NCBI RefSeq assembly: GCF_963678635.1
Contig: NC_087071.1
Coordinates: 16,989,613-17,053,612 of the forward strand
Direction of reading: 5' to 3'
DNA length: 64,000 nt
DNA from: Symsagittifera roscoffensis
Lineage: Eukaryota; Xenacoelomorpha; Acoela; Convolutidae
Of this stretch, positions 10,554-20,376 are shown in pieces. The translations under genes were made by a program, and so were the position numbers. Position 1 is the stretch's first letter, and each line of letters opens with the position of its first letter. The notes beneath the pieces are model-generated. The model was not told the origin of the DNA. It saw only the letters and a list, made by a program, of their open reading frames with translations, and made no database searches.

Positions 10554-11420
10554 ATGACTAAAAACTGTAAGTCATGTAAGCAGAAAATTGGTCCGAACGA
10601 TCCTGTTTATCAATGCGTAGCTTGTAGCGCTAACCTTCATCTGACCACTAGCTGCACAGGCTTGACACCAGTTGCAGTGAATGGTATTAAAGATTTAGGA
10701 ACGCTGGCAATGCTGCTATGTTCGTCATGCCATGAAAACAATGTACGTGATCGGTTCATTCGGAACTTCACACAAAGCAAACTGACCGAAAAGCTGGAAG
10801 AATTAGACATAAATGAAAAACTTCTAAACATGGAAAACAGATTAACTCAAATCGTTGAGAAGAAAGTTGACGAAGCACTGAGGAACACCTGTGAGAAAGT
10901 GGAAAAGACATATAGTACTGTTCTGACAGGAAACAACAAGAATGCTGTACCAAAAGAACAGCAAAATCGAACAAATCACAACATCAATCAATGCATCCAA
11001 ATACAGGGGATTGCCGAAGATTCCCAGAAATCGAAAGCTGAGAACCTTGTCCCAACAAACGAGGAAGTCAAGAAGATTCTAGAGATTGTTGATGTACAAC
11101 CAAACATCGTTGAAATGAAACGCCTGGGAAAGTTCGATGAAAAGAGAACGAAACCCAGAACCCTTCTGTTGACTGTGGCCAACCATCATGAGGCAAGATT
11201 AGTTCTGGCGAAAAATTTAGAAAAAAGGACCCAATTGTCTGAAAGGAAAGTCTTTCTCTCACCTGCCCTGACCAAGGAGGACGCAGCTAAAGAAAATCAA
11301 ATCCTCAAAAAGCGACGTGAACTTATAACTGAAGGCGTTCCAAAAGAGAAGTTACGGATAAGAAACTTGGAGTTGTTCAATGACAACGTAAAAGTAGAGC
11401 TCAATGAAAGCGGTCCGTGA
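10554..11420 (+). CDS. LINE ORF1 protein, PHD-like finger plus coiled coil
   Basis: This 288-residue protein starts at the ATG at 10554, 11 bp after the last monomer. Residues about 5-62 form a Cys/His pattern (Cys-x2-Cys, Cys-x2-Cys, His-x4-Cys, then Cys-x2-Cys) resembling a PHD or RING-like zinc finger. Residues about 75-125 are charged and heptad-like. The C-terminal 130 residues contain a strand Cys-Ile-Gln-Ile-Gln-Gly-Ile-Ala and a basic Lys-Arg-Leu-Gly-Lys block, recalling the RNA-binding fold of LINE ORF1 proteins. In LINEs ORF1 coats the RNA and chaperones nucleic acid. It ends at a TGA that is in the same frame as ORF2, with no gap, followed by CTA G (see findings). The frame is intact. 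Confidence 0.8.
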   Translation: MTKNCKSCKQKIGPNDPVYQCVACSANLHLTTSCTGLTPVAVNGIKDLGTLAMLLCSSCHENNVRDRFIRNFTQSKLTEKLEELDINEKLLNMENRLTQIVEKKVDEALRNTCEKVEKTYSTVLTGNNKNAVPKEQQNRTNHNINQCIQIQGIAEDSQKSKAENLVPTNEEVKKILEIVDVQPNIVEMKRLGKFDEKRTKPRTLLLTVANHHEARLVLAKNLEKRTQLSERKVFLSPALTKEDAAKENQILKKRRELITEGVPKEKLRIRNLELFNDNVKVELNESGP

Positions 11421-13776
11421 CTAGGGGCCTTTCTAAGCGTACTTCAAATAAATGCCAGAAGTCTCATAAACTTCGAACGTCGAGCCAAACTCTCTACTGC
11501 TGTTACATCTGGTAATTACAGTATAATCTGCATTTGTGAAACCTGGCTAAATAATCAAATAGAATCCTCTGAATTAATGCTACATGATTACAATATCTAT
11601 AGATCAGACAGAGAAAGAGTGAATGATACAAACAAACACGGCGGCAGTCTCATTGCTGTAAAGAATACATTCGCATGTGAAAAACTTACTGTAGATCCGC
11701 CTGACAGCTGTGTTTCATGCAAAATTGATATATCCGGCCAGGAGTTGATATTCTGTGTCTTTTATAACCCCCCTAAATCAAGTCCCTACAGGTACTTGTC
11801 TGAAGATTTTAACAAAATATTGAATGCCTTTCCAACCTCGTCATCCCTTATCGTTTGTGGTGACATCAACTTCCCAAAAACAAATTGGCCGTCCCTAACA
11901 AGTGCCAGTGAAGAGGAACAGGAGGTAGTTGATGCCTTTGACGCAAAACTCTTCAGACAAACAGTTAACTTCTCTACATGCGGAAAAAACTTGTTGGATG
12001 TAGCCTTCCATAGAAATTGTCTCGTACATGCTCAAAGGGATGAATTCTTCGAAAAACAATATGACTGTTCAGATCATCAATCAATAAACCTGAACGTCGA
12101 AATAGAACACCAAGAAGCCAAACCGGTCATTGACAAATATAGAAGCTTCGGTAAAATTGACTTCGAAGGTATAATAAACGCTATGGCTGATAAAGTTTTC
12201 AATCCAATATGCTACACAAATATAGATAAAACCTGCCAAGAGCTATATGATTACTTTGAAAATTTGTTAGAAATCTATGTGCCTCGAAGAACTGCGCATC
12301 GACAGCAGTTACCATCATGGATAACCCAAAGCACATCAAACCTCATGAAAAAGCTTAACACCCAAAAAAAACTACTCATTTCGAAACCAACAAGCTACCG
12401 CAAACGTCAAGTTGCACTAATGGAAAATGTAGTAATCCAATCCAGTGAAAATGATCAATCAAACTATCAGAACAAACTTCTGAGTACAAGAAACACAGAT
12501 ATCATTTACCAATACCTGAAAAGTCTCAACAAATCTGCATCACTGCCAAACACAATGATAAGCGATAACACCACTGTTTCCAGCCTGGAAGAAAAGGTGA
12601 CTAGGGGCCTTTCTAAGCGTACTTCAAATAAATGCCAGAAAACTCATAAACTTCGAACGTCGAGCCAAACTCTCTACTGCTGTTATATCTGGTAATTACA
12701 GTATAATCTGCTTTTGTGAGACCTGGCTAAATAATCAAATAGAATCCTCTGAATTAATGCTACATGATTACAATATCTATAGATCAGACAGAGAAAGAGT
12801 GAATGATACAAACAAACACGGCGGCAGTCTCATTGCTGTAAAGAATACATTCGCATGTGAAAAACTTACTGTAGATCTGCCTGACAGCTGTGTTTCATGC
12901 AAAATTGATATATCCGGCCAGGAGTTGATATTCTGTGTCTTTCATAACCCCCCTAAATCAAGTCCCTACAGGTACTTCTCTGAAGATTTTAGCAAAATAT
13001 TTAATGCCTTTCCAACCTCGTCATCCCTTATCGTTTGTGGTGACATCAACTTCCCAAAAACAAGTTGGCCGTCCCTAACAAGTGCCAGTGAAGAGGAACA
13101 GGAGGTAGTTGATGCCTTTGACGCAAAACTCTTCAGACAAACAGTTAACTTCTCTACATGCGGAAAAAACTTGTTGGATGTAGCCTTCCATAGAAATTGT
13201 CTCGTACATGCTCAAAGGGATGAATTCTTCGATAAACAATATGACTGTTCAGATCATCAATCAATAAACCTGAACGTCGAAATAGAACACCAAGAAGCCA
13301 AACCGGTCGTTGACAAATATAGAAGCTTCGGTAAAATTGACTTCGAAGGTATAAACAACGCTATGGCTGATAAAGTTTTCAATCCAATATGCTACACAAA
13401 TATAGATAAAACCTGCCAAAAGCTATATGATTACTTTGAAAATTTGTTAGAAATCTATGTGCCTCGAAGAACTGCGCATCGACAGCAGTTACCATCATGG
13501 ATAACCCAAAGCACATCAAACCTCATGAAAAAGCTTAACACCCAAAAAAAACTACTCATTTCGAAACCAACAAGCTACCGCAAACGTCAAGTTGCACTAA
13601 TGGAAAATGTAGTAATCCAGTCCAGTGAAAATGATCGATTAAACTATCAGAACAAACTTCTGAGTACAAGAAACACAGATATCATTTACAAGCACCTGAA
13701 AAGTCTCAACAAATCTGCATCACTGCCAAAAATAATGATAAGCGATAACACCACTGTTTCCAGCCTGGAAGAAAAG
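11417..13776 (+). repeat. 1180-bp tandem duplication of the LINE endonuclease region
   Basis: Copy 1 covers 11417-12596 and copy 2 12597-13776. The junction is at GTGA, which is shared by the ORF1 end (tccGTGActagg) and the 3' edge of the unit (aagGTGAatctg), so a 4-bp microhomology marks the breakpoint. About twenty base differences are seen by eye between copies, so it is not recent. 1180 is not a multiple of three, so reading through copy 1 runs out of frame inside copy 2. Confidence 0.9.
11421..12695 (+). pseudogene. LINE ORF2 start: AP-type endonuclease, first copy
   Basis: The frame is open from directly after the ORF1 TGA. Catalytic landmarks of the exonuclease/endonuclease/phosphatase fold are visible: Gln-Ile-Asn-Ala-Arg-Ser (motif I Asn), Ile-Cys-Glu-Thr-Trp-Leu (Glu), Val-Cys-Gly-Asp-Ile-Asn-Phe (Asp and Asn) and Ser-Asp-His-Gln-Ser (final Asp-His). 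The first ATG is at 11577, after the first two motifs, so a protein begun there would lack the active site. This argues that translation enters from ORF1. The frame continues past the endonuclease into the linker and then runs into the second copy, ending in unrelated residues at 12695. Confidence 0.8.
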
Positions 13777-13851
13777 GTGAATCTGCTCAACGAATTTTTT
13801 CACTCAGTATTCTCGCAAAAAATAAAGTTTAACATTAAAGATGACCATTGA
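12601..13851 (+). pseudogene. LINE ORF2 endonuclease, second copy
   Basis: Nearly the same protein as the first copy (open from 12601, first ATG 12757), with all four endonuclease motifs kept, and it continues further into the linker (Leu-Asn-Glu-Phe-Phe-His-Ser-Val-Phe). It terminates at 13851. Comparison with the second LINE in this window, which has about twenty more residues before Asp-Val-Thr-Lys-Ser-Arg-Gly, shows that a short deletion here fused two frames and disconnected endonuclease from RT. Confidence 0.75.
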
Positions 13852-15370
13852 CGTTACCAAGTCTAGAGGACCCAACAGCCTGTCTCCAATTTTCTTCCAA
13901 CAAACAGCCACCAACATGGCAAATGCCTTGCAGGTAATTTTCAAGAACATCAAGAGATTGAGAAAAATACCTAGTTGCTGGAAGACGGCAGCGATCTCCC
14001 CAATATTCAAAAAAGGAGACAGACGTAATGTGGAAAATTGGCGTCCAATTTCACTACTGAACATAGACAGCAAAATCTTAGAGAAATGCATCTACGGACC
14101 TCTCTACTCGCTTTTTGAACGTGTCCTTTCAAAACATCAACATGGTTTTGTCAAAAGGAAATCAGTGGCCACGAATTTGCTATCAGTCCTGAGTAAAATT
14201 TACAGAGCACTAGACGAAAACCCAACAGATGACGTTGTCGCTTATTATATGGACTTCTCAAAAGCTTTTGACAAGGTGCCGCATCTTGAACTGCTGAAAA
14301 AGACCGCAAATATTGGTGTAGGAGGATGCCTTCTGGAAATTCTTTGTGATTATTTAAATGGACGAAAACAATATGTAAAAGTTGAGAAAACTTCTTCAGT
14401 GACTCTAGATGTGACGAGTGGTGTCCCACAGGGATCCCTCCTGGGCCCACTTCTGTTCTGCATTTTCATCAATGACCTCCCGGACCGACTGAAATTCTCT
14501 GACCCGTACATATACGCTGACGATCTGAAACTTCTGACAGTCAACACAGACCTAATCAAAGTGCAACAGGACTTGAAGTCCATTGATGACTGGGTCAAGG
14601 AGAACAAGATGGCGCTGGCTCTCGATAAATGCTCACAACTGGTGTTCAGAGGCAGAGCACACGATCTGCAGCTTTCCGGATCAAAACTTGAATCCTCTAC
14701 AGAAGCGAAAGATCTTGGACTTATAGTGGACTATAAATTATCCTGGAATAAACATATTGATATGAGACTGACCAAAGCTAATAAATCATTTTACTTGATT
14801 AGACGTAATATAGCTTATAAAACACTACCTTTAGTCAAATTAGGCCTATATAAGTCTCTTCTTATTCCAATTCTGATATATGGACTTTCATGTACAAATC
14901 TTAGCCGAGGAGATCTTGTACGCCTGGAGCGCTTCCAAAAGAAAGTCACAAAATGGACAGTAACAAGCCCGGATACATACTATGTTAACCAGCTGCGAGC
15001 ACTAAATGTGCTCCCACTACCAATGTACTTACAACTCACGGACCTACTGCTACTCTCTAGCCTTGATGGACGAACTGATGTGTTTCCACATCTATCACAG
15101 TGCCAGCAGACAAATCTCAGAACTAAGGACGTCTTCAAGAGTGCCAAAATCAGAACAGAGAATGCGCGAGGGGAATTCACAATACGTACCAGTCGAATTG
15201 CAAACAGAGTTGACAAACACGTTGATTTCACAAACAAAACTGGACTCAAGAACCGAATCCTACAACTGATGTGGAATTTCATGGATGAAAAGTACAACGA
15301 AAACAATATTTGCACTTGGCAACTTGCGTGCGATTGCAACCAATGCAGAAATAATTGGACAATCTTCTAA
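13841..15370 (+). CDS. LINE reverse transcriptase part of ORF2
   Basis: 509 residues. RT blocks seen: Asp-Val-Thr-Lys-Ser-Arg-Gly-Pro (block 0/1), Arg-Pro-Ile-Ser-Leu-Leu-Asn, Lys-His-Gln-His-Gly-Phe, Asp-Phe-Ser-Lys-Ala-Phe-Asp-Lys-Val (catalytic Asp), Gly-Val-Pro-Gln-Gly-Ser-Leu-Leu-Gly-Pro, and Tyr-Ala-Asp-Asp-Leu-Lys (active-site pair). The C-terminal domain ends with Cys-Asp-Cys-x2-Cys near the stop. The ATG at 13841 is merely the first Met of the surviving frame, not a natural start: the natural ORF2 begins at the endonuclease. The RT frame itself is intact to its natural end. Confidence 0.8.
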   Translation: MTIDVTKSRGPNSLSPIFFQQTATNMANALQVIFKNIKRLRKIPSCWKTAAISPIFKKGDRRNVENWRPISLLNIDSKILEKCIYGPLYSLFERVLSKHQHGFVKRKSVATNLLSVLSKIYRALDENPTDDVVAYYMDFSKAFDKVPHLELLKKTANIGVGGCLLEILCDYLNGRKQYVKVEKTSSVTLDVTSGVPQGSLLGPLLFCIFINDLPDRLKFSDPYIYADDLKLLTVNTDLIKVQQDLKSIDDWVKENKMALALDKCSQLVFRGRAHDLQLSGSKLESSTEAKDLGLIVDYKLSWNKHIDMRLTKANKSFYLIRRNIAYKTLPLVKLGLYKSLLIPILIYGLSCTNLSRGDLVRLERFQKKVTKWTVTSPDTYYVNQLRALNVLPLPMYLQLTDLLLLSSLDGRTDVFPHLSQCQQTNLRTKDVFKSAKIRTENARGEFTIRTSRIANRVDKHVDFTNKTGLKNRILQLMWNFMDEKYNENNICTWQLACDCNQCRNNWTIF

Positions 15371-15438
15371 TAAAAACGGAAAGGGAGCAACACCCATCAG
15401 CCTTGTGCTGTAAATCCACTACAACAACAACAACAACA

Positions 15439-15577
15439 TAAGCAGCCTCAATGATAGGACAGTTTCTGATCACTGGAAGATAAGTGAAGTAGCAGTGAGG
15501 TGACTTCTGTCCACTAGGGTTTTGGAATATTCTGATAAGAGATGAATCATCTAGTAATGTCATCTAGGTGAATTTAT
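15439..15577. other. Short flank between LINE and decayed frame
   Basis: About 140 bp without a recognisable feature, between the LINE's (ACA)n tail and the next coding relic. Confidence 0.3.
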
Positions 15578-15833
15578 ATGAAATTGCCAGAACCCCTTCA
15601 ATTTAGGCATGTCATGTTAGCTCTAGTCTCGGAGGGACAGTTCGGCGTCATGTTTCCTAGCTCGAATTGGGAGGTAGACCCCAATCGATTCTGGACGCTC
15701 AAGTCACTGGCATCAGAGTTTGATGGCCCAAATTTCGGGTTGAGAGATTTTGTAACAGTTGTATTCTGACCCGCGGTCGTACATGCTTTCCCCGATTTCA
15801 AAATAAAAGCGTATAGGAGCTCAGTGCTGCGTG
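15578..15833 (+). pseudogene. Left half of a decayed frame split by the retrotransposon nest
   Basis: The frame from ATG 15578 runs 63 codons, has a TGA at 15767, and continues open to 15832, giving natural-looking protein text rich in aromatic and hydrophobic residues (for example Asn-Arg-Phe-Trp-Thr-Leu-Lys-Ser-Leu). When the 3-bp duplication gtg is counted once, the same frame resumes exactly at 60463. I do not recognise the protein. It may be an old transposon gene or a dead host gene. Confidence 0.5.
15831..15833. repeat. 3-bp target duplication gtg (left) of the solo LTR
   Basis: gtg precedes the LTR first base at 15834, and gtg at 60461-60463 follows its last base at 60460. Confidence 0.8.
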
Positions 15834-16502
15834 TGTGCCAGTCGGTCATGTCTGGAGGTTTGACCTTGAGAAACACGTAATTTTCGAGTGGAATTTTAAT
15901 TTTCAAAATTTCGAATGGAGCCTGTCATGCTCAGTTTTCTCGTACCAACTGAAAACAGAAAGTGAAAAATCAGAACGACCGAATTTACAATTGCGGGAAA
16001 ATACTCAAGAAAAACAGCGGGAAATTGCTTTTCGCAATTTCCAGATATAAAATAGGACACGAGTAGAGCTGTCTTATCCCGAAATAGGAGGAGAGACGAT
16101 AAATAGAAGAAAGAACGACTATTCGGAACGAACTAGAGTGAACCTTCAATGGAAAGGTGGACAGCTTGAGTGTCCCAATGGTTCATACAAAAACTCAAAT
16201 TCTAGAGCCAGAACCTACTTCTGTTACCAAAACTGACCAGTATCAAACTTATTTAGTTATATTACCTAATTCTTGAGTTGCTTACCAATTTAATTACTCC
16301 TTGTACTCGAGTACATCAACATGTGAGTTCCCAATTTAAATTTCTCGAGTGTGTTTTATGATTGTTATGTTGAGATAAGGTGAGTTTTAGGTTGATCCAT
16401 CTGAAATGGATCAAAGTTCCACTGTCCAATAAAAAAGTAACTCAACGGATTGTTCCAACCCTGTTTTTAACGGCGTTCGCGTATTTTGGGTATTTTGAGA
16501 CC
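15834..16502 (+). mobile_element. Solo LTR, first 669 bp, + sense
   Basis: It starts TGTGCCAGTCGG at 15834 and is the reverse complement of the LTR at 16503-17389, with many scattered differences. It stops at ...gagacc (16502) exactly where element A begins. The missing remainder is at 60237-60460 beginning with the same acc. Together the halves give 890 bp, the full LTR length, so this is an older full LTR, apparently solo, that served as target for element A. Confidence 0.85.
16500..16502. repeat. 3-bp target duplication acc (left) of element A
   Basis: acc at 16500-16502 and acc at 60237-60239 flank element A. The uninterrupted LTR sequence, seen inside other copies in reverse complement, has this triplet only once. 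Confidence 0.85.
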
Positions 16503-17389
16503 TGTAACATTCGTCTACTGCAGTCACACATGAGGCTTAAGAAAAATAGGCCCTATAACCATTGGCTCAAGAGTCAGGGACACTATCTCTTGTGTTTTTC
16601 CACCTCAAGAACGGTCGGAGCCAATTCGGTTCGCTTGCGACATGAGACTGGAACCCGTTACAGCTTAAAGGCCACTACCAAAATACCCCCCCACTCTAGA
16701 AATAAAAACGTCCCCATACTTAGGTCTCGAAATACCCAAAATACATGAACGCCGTTAAAAACCGGGTCGGAACAATCCGCTTAGTTACTTTTTATTGGAC
16801 AGTGGAACTTTGATCCATTTCAGATGGATGAACCTAAAACTCGCCTTATCTCAACATAACTAGCATAAAATACACTCGAGAAATTTAAATTGAGAACTCA
16901 CATGTCGATGCACTTGAGTATGAGGAGTAATTAAAAGATAAGCAGCTCGAGAATCAAATAATATAACTAAATAAGTTTGATGCTAATTAGTTTTAACAAC
17001 CGAAGTAAGTTCTGTCTCAAGAATCAAAGTTTCTGTATGAACCATCGGGACACTCGAGTTGTCCTCTCTTCCATTGAACGTTCACTCTGTTCCGTTCGAA
17101 TAATCGTCTTTTCTCTAGTCTGTGTTCTATTCTCCTGTTTTCGGGATAAGACAGCTCTACTCTCTTATTATTTCGTATCGAGAAATTGCGAATAGCAATT
17201 TCCTGCCTTTTTCTTGAGTAGTTTCCCGCAATTGTTAATTCGGACGTTCTGATTTTTTACTTTTGCGTTTTCAGTTGGTTCAAGAAAACTGAGCATGACA
17301 GGCTCCATTCGAAATTTTTAAAATTAAAACTTCACTCCAAAATTACGTGTTTCTCAAGGTCAAACCTCCAGACATGACCGACTGGCACA
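16503..17389 (-). repeat. 3' LTR of element A
   Basis: 887 bp, TG...CA ends (+ strand TGTAACATTC ... GACTGGCACA). On the element sense strand it carries AATAAA (plus-strand tttatt near 16790), a candidate polyadenylation signal. Beside it is a 7-bp-stem hairpin with GATCCAT and ATGGATC arms (about 16812-16830). CTCAAG/CTTGAG occurs about six times and CTCGAG three times. Confidence 0.9.
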
Positions 17390-17829
17390 TACTCCCCGGA
17401 CTCGAGATCGATGTCCCCATCGTGTGTTGTCATCTGCCAGTGAGTCCCAGAGAACCGAGTGTTGCTCAAGATACAGGGCCAGTGGTCATTTACAGAAGTT
17501 TGCATCGGACTTAAGTTTATCTACCTTCCAAAATTCACAACCACATAAAATTTTCACACTATCGCTAAACAGCAATCAAAATCTGCATACACCTGCACCC
17601 ATGAATCCCCGCTTTTTAAGCTGGTAATTTTAAAACTTCTTTTGTCCTATTCAGTCAGGAAATTGTCATGCATCATTTTGATTTATATAATAGATATATC
17701 ATATTAATAACAATATCTTATTCGTCTAAAATTTCTTTTTCGTGAACCCAGATTTCATCCGAGTTCACCCTCGAGCCCCCTCCCTCTCAAGACTCAAGAC
17801 TCTAGAATTTTTCCTTTCGAGCCACCGGC
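17390..17829 (-). other. 3' untranslated region of element A
   Basis: 440 bp between the last module stop and the 3' LTR. Next to the LTR the sense strand reads GGGGAG then TA, a short candidate polypurine tract. No ORF. Element B has the counterpart at 38859-39288, similar in length and sequence. Confidence 0.5.
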
Positions 17830-20376
17830 TCACCTCGTGTTCTTCGCCTTCGAGGTACCCGACACCGGTGTTCTTGACACTGTAATTTGTTCCAACAGTG
17901 CCTCTTCGTCATCGGAGCTGATCACAATTTCCTCCCAGGCCTTCAGCTGTTCGTAGGATCGCATCCACTCCCTCTGCTCTTGCAACCTCTTCAATTGACT
18001 TGGTAAGCTCTTTACCTTCGACTCCCGGTTCAAGCAGAAGGAATTGTGAAGACTCATGCTTACATTCTTCGCCAGGTCCTCCTCTAGTATTGATTCCCTC
18101 GCTCTAGAATTGTCTCTGGATACTCTGCCCACTCTTTTCCACCCCGTCGTGATCGCATTTCGATGGGTTAGCAGATGTCTCTTGAAGGCATCTGGTCCTA
18201 TCTCGGCTTGGAATTGTCGATACTCCTTTTGATGTTTCCTCATGTGGTCCTTTGTTACCACATATAACCAGGATGTTAATGTCGCACGAAACCAAGGAAA
18301 GAATCTCAGGCGGCTCCATATATGTCTGATCTCCACTGGTATGGCGAATACCTTGCATGCGGTCTCGAACAACTCAAGTCTCCTGCTGTAATCTATCGCA
18401 TGAATCGACTCAGCTGTTGGCGTTCTCGATTCTCTATACTTCGCTACGTTTTCTTCAATCCATCGTAGAGCCAGCATCGTGCTCACCACCAAGATGGTCA
18501 CCTTTTGTCGATGCTCCGGTAGTCCCAACGACTTAATCTCTTCTATGTCCCAGATCAGACAGAGATTGGCGCGTTCTGGGTACCACACTGTCTGCGCCAG
18601 ACAGTGGCATGGACAATCCCCATGCGTGAGGTCGATGCTTCTAAGATTGCGTTCTCCCGAGGCTTCTAGGAGAGGCTCAAGTTCCATCATTTTCTCGTGT
18701 ATCACGTCGACTTCTTCCGAGCTTGGAGTACCTATTGCGGGTTTCCCCACCACGTTTTGCCTTCCGTGATCACTTGTGTTTTCGTTCTCCAAGCCTAGAA
18801 GTTCTTCACCCCAGATTTCACTCAAGTCGTCTCTTTGTTCCTTCGGTACTGCTCCTCGGATCTTCCTCAACAGCTTGTGTGAATGATGTGACATCCGAGC
18901 TAGTCTCACGCACTTGGGCACTGAGAAGGCCTTGTCTATCAATACCCTCTGGCTGGACACCTCCACCATCGCCATGTGTAGTGGATAGTGGCTTCCACAT
19001 AGGTTAGCCAACACTGACCCCACTAAGGATTTCGCATTCAGAGGCAATCCATAGGCTTCGCTCATGGGAAATCCCATCTCCGCCTCGAGTCCAATTTTCC
19101 AACTCTTGATGTGCTTCTGGTTCACTTGTAACACTCCGGGCCATGATTCCACGCTCAACGCGGTCACCAGGTGGTGTTCTGACTCTAGCCTCTCCAGTGA
19201 CTGGAGACTACACATTCTTGAGGAAAATCCCAAGGCTGTCGCTAGGTTCACGGTGGTACTCGCGTAACATTCAGCCACTATCTGTATCTCGCTCTTCTCC
19301 CTTTCAGTGATATCCTCAAACCAGGTGATGAGGTCCTCTTTCTGGAAAGACTGTATCCTGACGCATGATCGTCCATCACAAGTATGCTCGCCGTTGCCAC
19401 ATGTCGAATCAAGACAACTGCCCGGCTCTATCCTCTTCACCGACCCTGTTCCACTCGTCACCTCACTCGACTCTTTCATCTGAGGCAGGATCAGTCTATG
19501 TACTATACTCAAGGTCGCCAAATCCTCATCCTCTGTCGGTGTCAATCTCACTCGCTCAGTGACCTCCTCAATCAGGCTCGCATGGGGATGTGGACACCAG
19601 GAGGGTCTGAGTAATTTCCATACCACTCCCAGATTCGTGGTCAACGCGCCATTCCCGTTACTCATTCTTAGTTCCACTCTTTTACTTGAGCGTGGCACAC
19701 TTATCACTTCCGGCGTTCTCTCGAGAATCAGACTCAGGCTAGGTCTCTCTCTTTCCACAGTGTCTATCTCCACTATCTTCTCTGTCCAAAACTTCAGCAG
19801 CTCCGCCACCTCATAGTTTCTGTGAGCACCTCCAGCTTCCAAGTCCAAGAAGGGGTTGTATGCCATTCCCATCACTCCAGAAACATACTGGTACTCTCCC
19901 TTTTTGTTGAGTTTTAAGTACTCCCCTGACGAAGCCAGGTTGCGGTGAACGTCGTGTTTCTCCTCGAACTTATTGTTGTAGAACCTTCGTATCTCATCTA
20001 ACTTCCTATGGCTCTCCAGAGATTGCCTAGAACCATCCTCCTTCTCTATTCCAGTACTCTGGTACACATTCGAGATGACTGTGGAGACTCTCCTTTCCAG
20101 CGTCTTGCTTCCAACTGCTCTCTGATGACATGCCAGAATGGTACTGTCAGTCATCATCGACATCGTCCATCTCAAGAAACAGGTTGCATCTTTCCTTCTT
20201 GCCAGACTCACGCCTGAGTTGTCCCTGGCGACGTACTGCATCAGCATTCGATATATCTCTAGATTTTTGCCTCCCATCTTCAGCTTATCGTACGAAGTCA
20301 GTGTCTCCAGCTCTATCCCCAACAGGCTCCACGCGAACATCAGTTGTCCTGCAGTCCTGATAAAGGGATTCGCCAT
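17830..20376 (-). CDS. Module protein 4 of element A, unknown function
   Basis: 848 residues from the ATG at 20376 (Met-Ala-Asn-Pro-Phe), overlapping the upstream frame by about 92 nt in the +1 frame. Around residues 320-340 there is a Cys-x4-Cys-x6-Cys-x4-Cys cluster that could bind zinc, and a second Cys/His group (Cys-Pro-Cys-His-Cys) lies near the middle of the C-terminal half. The last 150 residues are basic and coiled-coil-like, ending in an acidic Ser-Ser-Asp-Asp-Glu-Glu tail before a Ser/Thr-rich end. No signal peptide or membrane anchor is apparent, so it does not look like an envelope. It is conserved in B from about residue 125 on. Replication or packaging roles are possible, but nothing in the sequence decides it. 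Confidence 0.6.
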   Translation of the reverse strand: MANPFIRTAGQLMFAWSLLGIELETLTSYDKLKMGGKNLEIYRMLMQYVARDNSGVSLARRKDATCFLRWTMSMMTDSTILACHQRAVGSKTLERRVSTVISNVYQSTGIEKEDGSRQSLESHRKLDEIRRFYNNKFEEKHDVHRNLASSGEYLKLNKKGEYQYVSGVMGMAYNPFLDLEAGGAHRNYEVAELLKFWTEKIVEIDTVERERPSLSLILERTPEVISVPRSSKRVELRMSNGNGALTTNLGVVWKLLRPSWCPHPHASLIEEVTERVRLTPTEDEDLATLSIVHRLILPQMKESSEVTSGTGSVKRIEPGSCLDSTCGNGEHTCDGRSCVRIQSFQKEDLITWFEDITEREKSEIQIVAECYASTTVNLATALGFSSRMCSLQSLERLESEHHLVTALSVESWPGVLQVNQKHIKSWKIGLEAEMGFPMSEAYGLPLNAKSLVGSVLANLCGSHYPLHMAMVEVSSQRVLIDKAFSVPKCVRLARMSHHSHKLLRKIRGAVPKEQRDDLSEIWGEELLGLENENTSDHGRQNVVGKPAIGTPSSEEVDVIHEKMMELEPLLEASGERNLRSIDLTHGDCPCHCLAQTVWYPERANLCLIWDIEEIKSLGLPEHRQKVTILVVSTMLALRWIEENVAKYRESRTPTAESIHAIDYSRRLELFETACKVFAIPVEIRHIWSRLRFFPWFRATLTSWLYVVTKDHMRKHQKEYRQFQAEIGPDAFKRHLLTHRNAITTGWKRVGRVSRDNSRARESILEEDLAKNVSMSLHNSFCLNRESKVKSLPSQLKRLQEQREWMRSYEQLKAWEEIVISSDDEEALLEQITVSRTPVSGTSKAKNTR

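Larger units (their letters stand above)
10292..15438 (+). mobile_element. CR1/Jockey-group-like LINE with internal duplication
   Basis: The order is monomer array, ORF1 (PHD-like finger and coiled coil), ORF2 (apurinic-type endonuclease then reverse transcriptase) and an (ACA)n tail at 15419-15438. The endonuclease segment is tandemly duplicated (1180-bp offset), and a deletion with frameshift separates the second endonuclease copy from the RT, so the copy is not functional. The 3' end shares the motif 'gtgctgt(g/a)aatcc' and the short-repeat tail with the LINE at 61.98-64 kb, so both belong to related families. Exact clade is uncertain; it would need an RT tree. Confidence 0.8.

Noticed and set aside
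16381-16860. Inverted repeat around 16.5 kb as a separate MITE
   Set aside because: It is simply the inverted solo LTR abutting the 3' LTR of element A.
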